Shown here: in pieces, positions 50,833 through 58,288 of the stretch
Position numbering within the stretch: the first letter of the stretch is position 1
Layout: each line of letters opens with the position of its first letter
Source: JANQPX01 sp965204405
GTDB taxonomy: Bacteria; Pseudomonadota; Alphaproteobacteria; Geminicoccales; Geminicoccaceae
Assembly (NCBI GenBank): GCA_965204405.1
Contig: CBDBEN010000003.1
Coordinates: forward strand, 248,001 to 312,000
Direction of reading: 5' to 3'
DNA: 64,000 nucleotides
Notes under the pieces: model-generated
Databases searched by the model: none
The model's input: only the letters and a program-made list of their open reading frames with translations
Told to the model about the DNA's origin: nothing
Program-made: the position numbers and the translations under genes

Positions 50833-51195
50833 GACGTGCCTCCCCCCTCAATAATTTTTTGATGCAGCTGAGACTTTAGGCATCAGAATCTGTGTTTTTG
50901 TCGGCTGTGGGCATGTTCAAAATACACTCAAGCCGCTGTTCAACAGTAATGGAAAAATCCAAGACGAATATCAATGAAAAAATATGCAACTAACTGAACA
51001 AATTGCCCTTCTTATTTCCGCAATAGTTCTGCAAAATAGCATATCCATTGATGATATACTTAATAATCATTCAACTCAAAAGATAAAATAATATATTCGC
51101 TGCAAAAGATTGATCCGGGGAATTACAATTTCAATCATACCGTTGCTAACGGCTGGCGTTGGCTCCTTGGGCTCCGAATAAATGGAGAAGGTAAC
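50833..51195. other. AT-rich divergent promoter region of the RTX locus
   Basis: This stretch between the GntR gene and the short ORF at 51196 is strongly AT-rich up to about 51110 and must contain the promoters for both directions. A 35-codon frame at 50984-51091 exists but lacks a ribosome binding site. I found no palindrome that stands out as the operator. Confidence 0.4.
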
Positions 51196-51315
51196 GTGCC
51201 CCATCACGATTCCAGAGCAGGAAGCACGTTTCCATCTTCGTTCTCTAAAGAAACGAACAGCTTAAGCCCGGCCAACTTCGGATCAAAGGCGACAATCAGC
51301 GGAAATAATCTCTAG
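51196..51315 (+). CDS. Possible short ORF (39 codons) directly upstream of the RTX gene
   Basis: A GTG at 51196 is preceded by GGAGAAGG 4 nt upstream and opens 39 codons ending at a TAG (51313-51315), 12 bp before the RTX ATG. The predicted peptide is Ser-rich, without Cys, and resembles nothing I know. The ribosome binding site and tight spacing to the RTX gene make translation plausible; it could be a leader peptide or simply part of the 5' untranslated region. Confidence 0.3.
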   Translation: MPHHDSRAGSTFPSSFSKETNSLSPANFGSKATISGNNL

Positions 51316-51327
51316 GGGAGAGCAACA

Positions 51328-53661
51328 ATGGCCACCGTCAAGGGCAATAAGGGCAACAATACGCTGAACGGCACCAACGGCAGCGACAGCATGTTCGGTT
51401 ATGCCGGCAACGACACGCTGAACGGCAAGGGCGGCAATGACAAGCTTGACGGCGGTACCGGCAACGACCGGCTGGTGGGTGGTGGAGGCGGCGATACCTA
51501 TGTCCTCGGCTTCAAATTCGGCCGCGAAACCATCCAGGATGGTGGCAATGGTTCAGGCGATATCGCCCATTTCACCAAAGACAATTTCAGGGATGTCAAA
51601 TCCGCAAGGAAGGTCGGCAACGATCTCGAGATCACCACCAAGAACGGCTTTGTCGACATCAAAAATTTCCAAAGCGGCAAAGACAAGATCGAAACCTTCA
51701 AGTTCAAGGACACCACCGCGACTTGGAACGGCAGCAAGCTGGTGGCAAAGAGCGGGGGGTCTACCGGTGGAGGAGGAGGAGGGGTGACGCCACCACCAGT
51801 CGTGGACCGCCCTACAAAACCAGTCATTCCTCCCCGCAACGTTACGCTCAGGGGAACCAACAAGGCCGACAAACTTAGAGGCGGTGACGGCAACGATACA
51901 TTGTACGGGCTTGATGGCAATGATTCCATGTCCGGCTATGCCGGCAACGATAAGCTGTACGGGGGAGATGGCCGCGATGTTCTGAACGGCGGTTCTGGTA
52001 ATGACTACCTACGGGGCGATAAACATGGCGACCGATTCCTTTTCGGCACGAATTTTGGGAACGACACGGTCGAGGATGATGATGATTCCGGTGGCAAAAA
52101 TGGTGGTGACATCATTCATTTCGCTCAAGATAACTTTAGAGATGTTCGCTCAGTAAAGGTTATCAATCAAGGAAACGATGATCTGAGAATTACAACAAAG
52201 AATGGAACGGTGACGATAAAGGATTATAAGACAAGAAAAGATGGGATTGAACTGTTTCAATTCAAGGACAAGATTGCAATCTGGAATGGCAAGAAGTTAG
52301 TAAACCCAAGTGACAGCTGGAGTGCAATGACAGCAAAACTTGCGAAGCATGACCCAAGCCAAAAGAAATTAATCAATAATGTTAATAAATTTATGAATAG
52401 CAAAAGCAAATTAGAAAGAGAGGGAATTGCTTTAGTTGGAATGGAAGCGTGTCGGCTTGCGCTAACGAAAGAAAATAAAAGCAGGGGTTTTTTTGGTGAT
52501 GTTGCAAATGCACTTAATTCAAATTCCTTGTCGAAAGTTCGAGACTATTTGGGATTGCCTAGTGGTACCAATGCAGATGAGGTAAAAGGAATTGCTGGAG
52601 TTGCAGTGTTAGGAGCAGTCCTTGGACTCGCAACTATTACATTACCTGCTGCTGCTGCTGCTGCTGCTCCGATTACAGCAGCTGCTGTAGTTATTGATTC
52701 TCTGATTGGCGCACATATTGCTATCTCGACTGTCAAATATTCCAGTGCGATTCTTACAATCGCTTCAGAATTCATTGAACGGTCCGCTGATGGCAAAGAT
52801 GGTAAAGATGGTAAAAAAGACGACAAGGAATTTCCCGGACTCGAATCAAAGCCTGTTCTTCTTGATTTAAATGGCGATGGTTTTATCAACTTAGAATCTA
52901 CGTCAGACTCACTTGCTTCCTTCGATTTTAACGGTGATGGCCGTCGAGAACGTTCGTCGTGGATCGGTGCGAACACATCGACCGGAGTTGTCGAGGACGG
53001 CTTCTTGGTCGCTGATCTTAACAATGACGGCGATATCCAAGGTGCTGAGCTCGCGTTGGCGCAGTTGACCGACGATCCCGGAGATACCGACCTCGGTGGT
53101 CTCGCCTCTCGCTTTGACAGCAATGGCGACCGGATTATCGACCAGGCGGATCAGGACTTTGGTCAGCTTCGGGTCTGGCGCGATGGCAATGCGGATGGTG
53201 TTGTCGACAACGGCGAATTGGCCACACTTGAGTCATCTGGCATTTCGAGTGTCGATGTTGGTCAAGGTTGGCGCGATATCGAAGGGATGACAGCCGATGA
53301 GCTTGCAGCATGGGAGCTGGTCGAAGACAGTGAAGGTGTGCTGGATGATGGCTCCCAGCTGTTTGGCGTAACTACATTCACCAAGAATGGACAGGAGCAT
53401 CTCGCCGCTGACTTCGCTTTGTCTACAATCCAAGATGGCTCTGAAAGACAGTCGAGCGATGACCAGCTCGGTGGCACCTCAGCCGATACGATCGAGGAAA
53501 TGGCGAACGAGATTGCGGCGTTGACGTCCACAGTCGATCAGCTGGTAAGTGAGATGGCGTCCTTTGGGGCGACACCGGTAGGCTGTTGCTGTTGCTCGCA
53601 CCCCCTAGGGCAACGACGCTACTTCACCGATGCCTATGCGGCAAACACACAGGCTGCGTGA
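51328..53661 (+). CDS. RTX (hemolysin-type calcium-binding) protein with C-terminal CCCC motif
   Basis: This 777-residue protein starts at an ATG with GGGGAG 7 nt upstream and has no signal peptide. Two similar modules (about 1-145 and 175-325) each contain RTX nonapeptides (GYAGNDTLNGKGGNDKLDGG; GGDGNDTLYGLDGND) followed by a repeat domain beginning DNFRDV and ending WNGxKLV. They are joined by a Gly/Pro linker. The middle (about 330-500) is helical with an Ala/Gly-rich hydrophobic segment at 430-480 and is encoded by AT-rich DNA. A calcium-binding D-rich domain (LLDLNGDGFINL, FDFNGDGRRERSSW, VWRDGNADGVVDNGEL) follows. The tail at about 720-752 is predicted helical (TIEEMANEIAALTSTVDQLV), then TPVG and four Cys at 753-756 in a 25-residue end. 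Secretion by the encoded type I system is expected. Function is unknown. Confidence 0.85.
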   Translation: MATVKGNKGNNTLNGTNGSDSMFGYAGNDTLNGKGGNDKLDGGTGNDRLVGGGGGDTYVLGFKFGRETIQDGGNGSGDIAHFTKDNFRDVKSARKVGNDLEITTKNGFVDIKNFQSGKDKIETFKFKDTTATWNGSKLVAKSGGSTGGGGGGVTPPPVVDRPTKPVIPPRNVTLRGTNKADKLRGGDGNDTLYGLDGNDSMSGYAGNDKLYGGDGRDVLNGGSGNDYLRGDKHGDRFLFGTNFGNDTVEDDDDSGGKNGGDIIHFAQDNFRDVRSVKVINQGNDDLRITTKNGTVTIKDYKTRKDGIELFQFKDKIAIWNGKKLVNPSDSWSAMTAKLAKHDPSQKKLINNVNKFMNSKSKLEREGIALVGMEACRLALTKENKSRGFFGDVANALNSNSLSKVRDYLGLPSGTNADEVKGIAGVAVLGAVLGLATITLPAAAAAAAPITAAAVVIDSLIGAHIAISTVKYSSAILTIASEFIERSADGKDGKDGKKDDKEFPGLESKPVLLDLNGDGFINLESTSDSLASFDFNGDGRRERSSWIGANTSTGVVEDGFLVADLNNDGDIQGAELALAQLTDDPGDTDLGGLASRFDSNGDRIIDQADQDFGQLRVWRDGNADGVVDNGELATLESSGISSVDVGQGWRDIEGMTADELAAWELVEDSEGVLDDGSQLFGVTTFTKNGQEHLAADFALSTIQDGSERQSSDDQLGGTSADTIEEMANEIAALTSTVDQLVSEMASFGATPVGCCCCSHPLGQRRYFTDAYAANTQAA

Positions 53662-53687
53662 TCTAAGACTACGCGCTTGAGATCGAT

Positions 53688-53717
53688 GTCGCCCGTTTGC
53701 TCTGCCGAACGGGCGAC
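53688..53717 (+). promoter_or_regulatory. Hairpin between the RTX gene and the radical SAM gene
   Basis: GTCGCCCGTT (53688-53697) and AACGGGCGAC (53708-53717) form a perfect 10-bp stem with a 10-nt loop, 27 bp after the RTX stop. No T run follows. It is likely a processing or attenuation structure that keeps the RTX transcript more abundant than those of the modifying enzymes. Confidence 0.6.
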
Positions 53718-53757
53718 TCATCCCTCAAGATAACCACTTTGCCGTTAGGAATGTTCG

Positions 53758-54750
53758 ATGGACCTAACGATCGCTGAATCCATTGCCTCTTCAGCTCCAC
53801 GGCCGCCAAAGGGGTACTTTACCCTGGCGCCTGAAGAGAACGTTTTTGAGAGTCTGGTGGTTGACCTTACCCACCGCTGCAATATGGATTGCGCCAATTG
53901 CTATCTGCCGAACCGCACCATACCTGATCTTGACGTCGATCGGCTTTATGACGTGCTCGCACGTCTTCCGAACAGAACGTACATTCGATTAATCGGCGCA
54001 GAACCAACCCTCCGCGTCGATCTACCAGACATTGTCCGACAGGTGATCAGGCTTGGTCACAAGCCAAGCCTGACCACGAATGGTCTGAAGCTCGGCCGAC
54101 TGGACTATTGTCAGCAACTCAAGGATGCCGGCTTACGGTATGTCCTGATATCGATGAATGGCGCTGACGACGATACTGTCTACCGGGTCCTGGACAATGG
54201 CAAATATGCCACCTTGAAGACCCGCGCTCTGATCAATGCCTTTCGCTGCGGTTTCATGACCGACACAGGCAGCATCATTGCCAAGGGGATCAACGAGCAA
54301 ACGATTCGTCGTCAGATCGAAGTCGTTGTTGCCTGCGCGCAAAAGGCCGGCATTGATTTCCGTACGTCGCTGCCCTGGTCCAGGATCTCACCGGTTCTGA
54401 GGATAAAGTCTATCGGTAAGATCGGTCGTTACATGGAAGGCCGCAGCTATACACTTTCAGAGTTGACGGCGCTTGCCAAGGAATCAGCCGATATCGAACC
54501 AGGCCATGCGCCGTCCAAATCGATTGCATCAGGCCTGAACTATATCCGCCTCAAGGATGACGGACCAACAAATTCCACCTTGCTGCCGGTTCAAACGCCT
54601 CTGGGTCGGATCTTCATTCGCGTGATCGATTGGTCGATTGACGATGGTGGTGTGCCTGATCCAGGGAATCGTCATCGTGGTCGCTTGACCGAGGATTTCC
54701 GAATCGCTCCCTTTTTCGAGGATGTTAAAGCCAATGAATTCGGCTACTGA
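53758..54750 (+). CDS. Radical SAM enzyme without SPASM domain
   Basis: The 330-residue product carries the CxxxCxxC cluster motif at residues 41, 45 and 48 (LTHRCNMDCANCYLP). It is followed by the SAM-binding LIGAEPTLRVDLP (GGEP-like) and the LTTNGLKLG strand. Only three further cysteines are present and none in the last third, so there is no SPASM/twitch extension for auxiliary clusters. The N-terminal 35 residues before the core lack an evident RRE peptide-recognition fold, although I cannot exclude one by eye. It follows the RTX gene by 96 bp and overlaps the oxygenase gene by about 17-29 bp. Peptide modification is a reasonable inference from the setting; the reaction is unknown. Confidence 0.85.
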   Translation: MDLTIAESIASSAPRPPKGYFTLAPEENVFESLVVDLTHRCNMDCANCYLPNRTIPDLDVDRLYDVLARLPNRTYIRLIGAEPTLRVDLPDIVRQVIRLGHKPSLTTNGLKLGRLDYCQQLKDAGLRYVLISMNGADDDTVYRVLDNGKYATLKTRALINAFRCGFMTDTGSIIAKGINEQTIRRQIEVVVACAQKAGIDFRTSLPWSRISPVLRIKSIGKIGRYMEGRSYTLSELTALAKESADIEPGHAPSKSIASGLNYIRLKDDGPTNSTLLPVQTPLGRIFIRVIDWSIDDGGVPDPGNRHRGRLTEDFRIAPFFEDVKANEFGY

Positions 54751-55474
54751 TCCCGATCTTGAGACCATCAAGACCCAATTCCTGGAGACAGGTTTCGTTC
54801 ATCTCGCTAGAGCGACACCAGCGTTGCCGGAAGACCTAATCAGCCTAGCGGAAGCTTTCGGCGATCTGTTGTTCACGGAGCGCCATACGGCCGAGCACAA
54901 AGCCGTCCAGATCATCAGCGAAGAAGCCCTATTCGCGCGAGATGAGGTCCCTTGGCACAACGACTGGAGCTATGGTGCCGGCAACTTTGTCGGTACGATC
55001 CTTTACAATCACAGGAACGCGGAAATCGCCCCAACCTATTTTGTCGACATGGCAACCGCTTGTGCAGCGCTATCTGGCGAAGAAATGGAACGTCTGCGTA
55101 GCATCGTCGGCCATTATTTTCCGCCAGAGAACCTCCAGTCGACCTGTTTTACGCCGCGCCAGCTACGGGTCCTGAACCGTGCTCGTGCCTCTCGGCCTTT
55201 CGTCTTCGATCATCCGGCAAGTGGCCAGCCTGTGCTGTATTTCAGTCCTGGCACCTTACAGGATATTACGGATGGCGAAGCTGACATTGCAGCGTTGATT
55301 ACCCATTGTGAGCAATTCACGAGGCCGCATTGTTGGCAGCCAAACGATGTATTGATTTATGATAATCTACGCCTGATGCATCGGCGCCCAGCCTTTCAAG
55401 GATCTCGCACCCTCTGGCGTATTCAGTTCGCTCCCCCCTATCCAGCACCGCCAATTGCGCAGCAAGCCGGATAA
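54734..55474 (+). CDS. TauD/TfdA family Fe(II)/2-oxoglutarate dioxygenase
   Basis: The protein has about 246 residues; an alternative ATG at 54722 is 12 bp upstream. The iron-binding H-x-D is in VPWHNDWSYGAG, and the distal His and 2-oxoglutarate Arg are in LRLMHRRPAFQGSRTLWRIQF, split as LRLMHRRPAF and RTLWRIQF. These are the features of the TauD/TfdA group, which includes many natural-product hydroxylases. It overlaps the radical SAM gene and is followed 12 bp later by the GNAT gene, so the three are one transcript. Hydroxylation of the RTX tail or of a small-molecule precursor are both possible; I cannot tell which. Confidence 0.86.
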   Translation: MNSATDPDLETIKTQFLETGFVHLARATPALPEDLISLAEAFGDLLFTERHTAEHKAVQIISEEALFARDEVPWHNDWSYGAGNFVGTILYNHRNAEIAPTYFVDMATACAALSGEEMERLRSIVGHYFPPENLQSTCFTPRQLRVLNRARASRPFVFDHPASGQPVLYFSPGTLQDITDGEADIAALITHCEQFTRPHCWQPNDVLIYDNLRLMHRRPAFQGSRTLWRIQFAPPYPAPPIAQQAG

Positions 55475-55486
55475 GGATGGAGTATT

Positions 55487-55996
55487 GTGAATATGCCATC
55501 TTCCTCGCTATCCACGGAAACCGGACAAGACCTCCATATTCGCATCCGTCAGGCTGAGGACGATCGCGATATTGAGACCATCGTCGATCTGGTGCGGCAA
55601 GCGATTGGGGAAAGCCTCTTTAGTCGGTTCGATTTCGCTGAAGATCGAGTGCGCCGACAAGTTGCGCAGCGGATCTCGCAAGAGGCCGTTCTTAGCTGCG
55701 AGCTTCTTGCTGAAAGAGACGGTGCACCGATCGGGGTACTCACCGGTATGTTGAGCGAATACACCTTCGTCAGTGCCAAAGGAGCGAGTGTGACGCTGCT
55801 CTATGTTGCTCCAGAAGGTCGTGGTTCACTCGCAGCGGTAAAACTGCTTCGAGGCTTCCGGCGCTGGGCCGTGCATCACCAGGCAAGCGCACTTTCCGTG
55901 CACGTGACAACCAACCATAAGAAAGATCGAACCCATCTTTTCTTGCAGAGGATGGGGTTTCGCATCACCGGTGGCAACTATCTGCTAGCGTTGTGA
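55487..55996 (+). CDS. GNAT family N-acyltransferase
   Basis: The 169-residue protein has the GNAT fold: the N-terminal IRIRQAEDDRDIETIVDLV, the acetyl-CoA-binding motif A in TLLYVAPEGRGSLAAVKLL with the RxxGxA-like EGRGSLA, and the final MGFRITGGNYLL strand. Start: GTG at 55487 has GGAG 4 nt upstream and an ATG at 55493 has the same site 10 nt upstream; either is plausible. In type I secretion operons, RTX toxins are activated by HlyC-type acyltransferases, which are distant GNAT relatives, but this protein lacks the HlyC size and motifs I know. Its target may be the RTX protein or an unknown small molecule. Confidence 0.8.
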   Translation: MNMPSSSLSTETGQDLHIRIRQAEDDRDIETIVDLVRQAIGESLFSRFDFAEDRVRRQVAQRISQEAVLSCELLAERDGAPIGVLTGMLSEYTFVSAKGASVTLLYVAPEGRGSLAAVKLLRGFRRWAVHHQASALSVHVTTNHKKDRTHLFLQRMGFRITGGNYLLAL

Positions 55997-56003
55997 GAAA
56001 ACC

Positions 56004-56123
56004 ATGCCAGCAATGGTGATACAGAGGTTGGTTTTTATGTTTGGAGGCTTTCCGAAGCGTCACTACTCGCGCCAGGAAGGTGTGCCTTTACCGCTTGTTT
56101 GTTCTGAGTGGGCAGCAGCATGA
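56004..56123 (+). CDS. Possible short ORF (39 codons) coupled to the secretion ATPase gene
   Basis: An ATG at 56004 opens 39 codons ending at a TGA (56121-56123) that overlaps the ATG of the secretion transporter (ATGA). A second in-frame ATG at 56037 has AGAGG 9 nt upstream. The peptide is basic and contains a single Cys. The overlap suggests translational coupling with the ABC gene; the peptide itself has no recognised function and could be just a leader. Confidence 0.3.
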   Translation: MPAMVIQRLVFMFGGFPKRHYSRQEGVPLPLVCSEWAAA

Positions 56124-58288
56124 CGGATGTGACGGCGGATGAGGCGGGTGCTGCTGCCGAGGACGAGGCCGTTTCGTCGCTGGATAGCGGTCTTTTATGC
56201 CTGGTGATGATGCTGCGCTTTTTGCAGCTGCCCGCGGATCCGGCGCAGCTGATGCATCAGTTCGGGGCGGCGGGTACAGCTGGTCTCGGCAGTATCGAGC
56301 TGGTCCGCGCCGCCAAGCGCCTCGGCCTGAAGGGGCGGGTGAGCTGGCTGAAGCCGAAGCATCTGGCGAAGACCCCACTGCCGGCGATCGCCCGGGACCG
56401 GGACGGGTCCTATTTCATCCTCGGCAAGGCGGGCGACGGCCAGGTCCTGATCCAGCGGCCGGGCGAGCAGCCGGAGACCCTGGATCTCGACCGGCTGACG
56501 GAGATCTGGGCCGGCGAGACGATTTTTCTAACTAGACGCGCGCAGCTTGCCGGCGCCGATCGGCGGTTCGATTTCACATGGTTCATCCCGGCGATCGTCA
56601 AGTACAGAAAATTGTTCGGCGAGGTGCTGCTGGCCTCGTTCTTTCTGCAGCTGTTCGGGCTGGTGACGCCTTTGTTCTTCCAGGTGGTGATCGACAAGGT
56701 GCTGGTGCATCGGGGACTGACCACGCTCGATGTCCTGGTGATCGGGCTGATCGCGATCACCCTCTTCGACGTCATCCTCCAGGGACTTCGCACCTACATC
56801 TTCTCGCACACCGCCTTTCGGGTGGATGTCGAGCTCAGCAGCCAGCTGTTCAAGCATCTGCTCGGCCTGCCGATCGCCTATTTCCAGGCCCGCCAGGTGG
56901 GCCAGACGGTGGCGCGCGTCAGGGAGTTGGAGAACATCCGGGAGTTCCTGACCGGCTCCGCCATGACGCTCGTCCTGGATCTGCTCTTCACCTTCGTCTT
57001 CTTCGCTGTGATGTACCATATCAGCCCGACGCTCACCTTGATCGTGCTGGGCTCGATCCCGTTCTATGTGGCGGTGTCGATCGCGGTCACCGGCCCCTTG
57101 CGCCGGCGGGTGGAGGAGCGCTTTCAGCGGGGGGCGGTGCAGCAGTCCTTCCTGGTGGAGTCGATCTCCGGCGTCGAGACGCTGAAGGCGATGGCGGTTG
57201 AACCGCAGATGCGGCGGCGCTGGGAGGAGATCCTGGCGGCCTATGTGCAGGCCTCGTTCAAGGTGGTGAAGCTGGGCACGGTGGGCAGCCAGTCGGTGCA
57301 GCTGATCAACAAGGTGGTGGTGGCGCTGATCCTCTGGTTCGGCGCGCATCGGGTGATCGGCGGCGACATGACCGTGGGCCAGCTGGTGGCGTTCAACATG
57401 CTGGCGGGCCAGGTGAGCCAGCCGATCCTCAGGATGGCGCAGCTCTGGCAGGATTTTCAGGAGTTCCGCATCTCGATCGCCAGGCTTGGCGATGTCCTGA
57501 ACACCCCCGCCGAAGCCACCCACAACCCCAACCGCCAGACCCCGCCTCGGATCGAGGGGCAGGTGCGCTTCGACCATGTGAGCTTTCGCTACCGCCCGGA
57601 TGCGCCGGAGGTGCTGAAGGACGTGGATCTGGAGATCCCGGCCGGCCAGTTCGTCGGCATCGTCGGGCGCTCGGGCTCGGGCAAGAGCACGCTCGCCAAG
57701 CTGGTGCAGCGTCTCCACGTGCCGGCGCGGGGCCGGGTGCTGGTGGACGGGATCGATGTGGCGATGATCGATCCCGCCTGGCTGCGCCGTCAGGTGGGGG
57801 TGGTGCTGCAGGAGAACGTGCTGTTCAACTCATCCGTCCGGGACAATATCGCCCTCGGCAGCCCGGCCCTGCCCATGGCCAAGGTGATCGAGGCGGCAAC
57901 CCTCGCCGGCGCCCATGAGTTTATTCTCGAACTGGCAGAAGGATACGATACGGTGCTGGGGGAGCGTGGCTCGACCCTCTCCGGCGGGCAGCGCCAGCGG
58001 ATCGCGATCGCGCGAGCTCTGATCACCGATCCGCGGATCCTGATCTTCGACGAGGCGACCTCGGCTTTGGATTACGAGAGCGAGCATATCATCCAGGAGA
58101 ACATGCGGGCGATCTCCGAAGGGCGGACCGTGCTGGTGATCGCGCACCGCCTATCCACGGTGCGGGCGGCGGACCGGATCATCACGGTGGAGGAGGGCTG
58201 GATCGTGGAAGACGGCAGTCATGAGGAGCTTTTGGCGAAGGACGGCCGTTACGCCAAGCTCCATCAGCGCCAGCTGGGGCCGGTCTGA
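56120..58288 (+). CDS. Type I secretion ABC transporter with degenerate C39-like domain (HlyB-like)
   Basis: The start is the ATG at 56120; a GTG at 56108 is in frame. The 722-residue protein has an N-terminal C39-like domain (about 1-140), six membrane helices (about 150-430) and an ATPase domain: Walker A GRSGSGKST, signature LSGGQRQRIAIARAL, Walker B ILIFDEATSALD and H-loop VIAHRLST. In the C39-like domain the catalytic Cys of peptidases is replaced by Ser (SLDSGLLCLVMM) and the His region reads DGSYFILGK, so it should be a chaperone-like domain that binds the RTX substrate rather than a bacteriocin peptidase. It is the energised channel of the exporter for the RTX protein. It overlaps the HlyD gene by 1 bp. 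Confidence 0.92.
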   Translation: MTDVTADEAGAAAEDEAVSSLDSGLLCLVMMLRFLQLPADPAQLMHQFGAAGTAGLGSIELVRAAKRLGLKGRVSWLKPKHLAKTPLPAIARDRDGSYFILGKAGDGQVLIQRPGEQPETLDLDRLTEIWAGETIFLTRRAQLAGADRRFDFTWFIPAIVKYRKLFGEVLLASFFLQLFGLVTPLFFQVVIDKVLVHRGLTTLDVLVIGLIAITLFDVILQGLRTYIFSHTAFRVDVELSSQLFKHLLGLPIAYFQARQVGQTVARVRELENIREFLTGSAMTLVLDLLFTFVFFAVMYHISPTLTLIVLGSIPFYVAVSIAVTGPLRRRVEERFQRGAVQQSFLVESISGVETLKAMAVEPQMRRRWEEILAAYVQASFKVVKLGTVGSQSVQLINKVVVALILWFGAHRVIGGDMTVGQLVAFNMLAGQVSQPILRMAQLWQDFQEFRISIARLGDVLNTPAEATHNPNRQTPPRIEGQVRFDHVSFRYRPDAPEVLKDVDLEIPAGQFVGIVGRSGSGKSTLAKLVQRLHVPARGRVLVDGIDVAMIDPAWLRRQVGVVLQENVLFNSSVRDNIALGSPALPMAKVIEAATLAGAHEFILELAEGYDTVLGERGSTLSGGQRQRIAIARALITDPRILIFDEATSALDYESEHIIQENMRAISEGRTVLVIAHRLSTVRAADRIITVEEGWIVEDGSHEELLAKDGRYAKLHQRQLGPV

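Noticed and set aside
50984..51091. 35-codon frame in the AT-rich region upstream of the RTX gene
   Set aside because: No ribosome binding site; short frames are expected by chance in this stretch.
55487..55996. HlyC-type toxin-activating acyltransferase
   Set aside because: The sequence fits ordinary GNAT motif A and I do not see HlyC-type catalytic elements; the functional analogy is kept only as a possibility.
56120..56540. C39 peptidase that could cleave the RTX tail after a Gly-containing site
   Set aside because: The catalytic Cys position is Ser and the His region is DGSYFIL, so the domain is very likely a non-catalytic C39-like domain.
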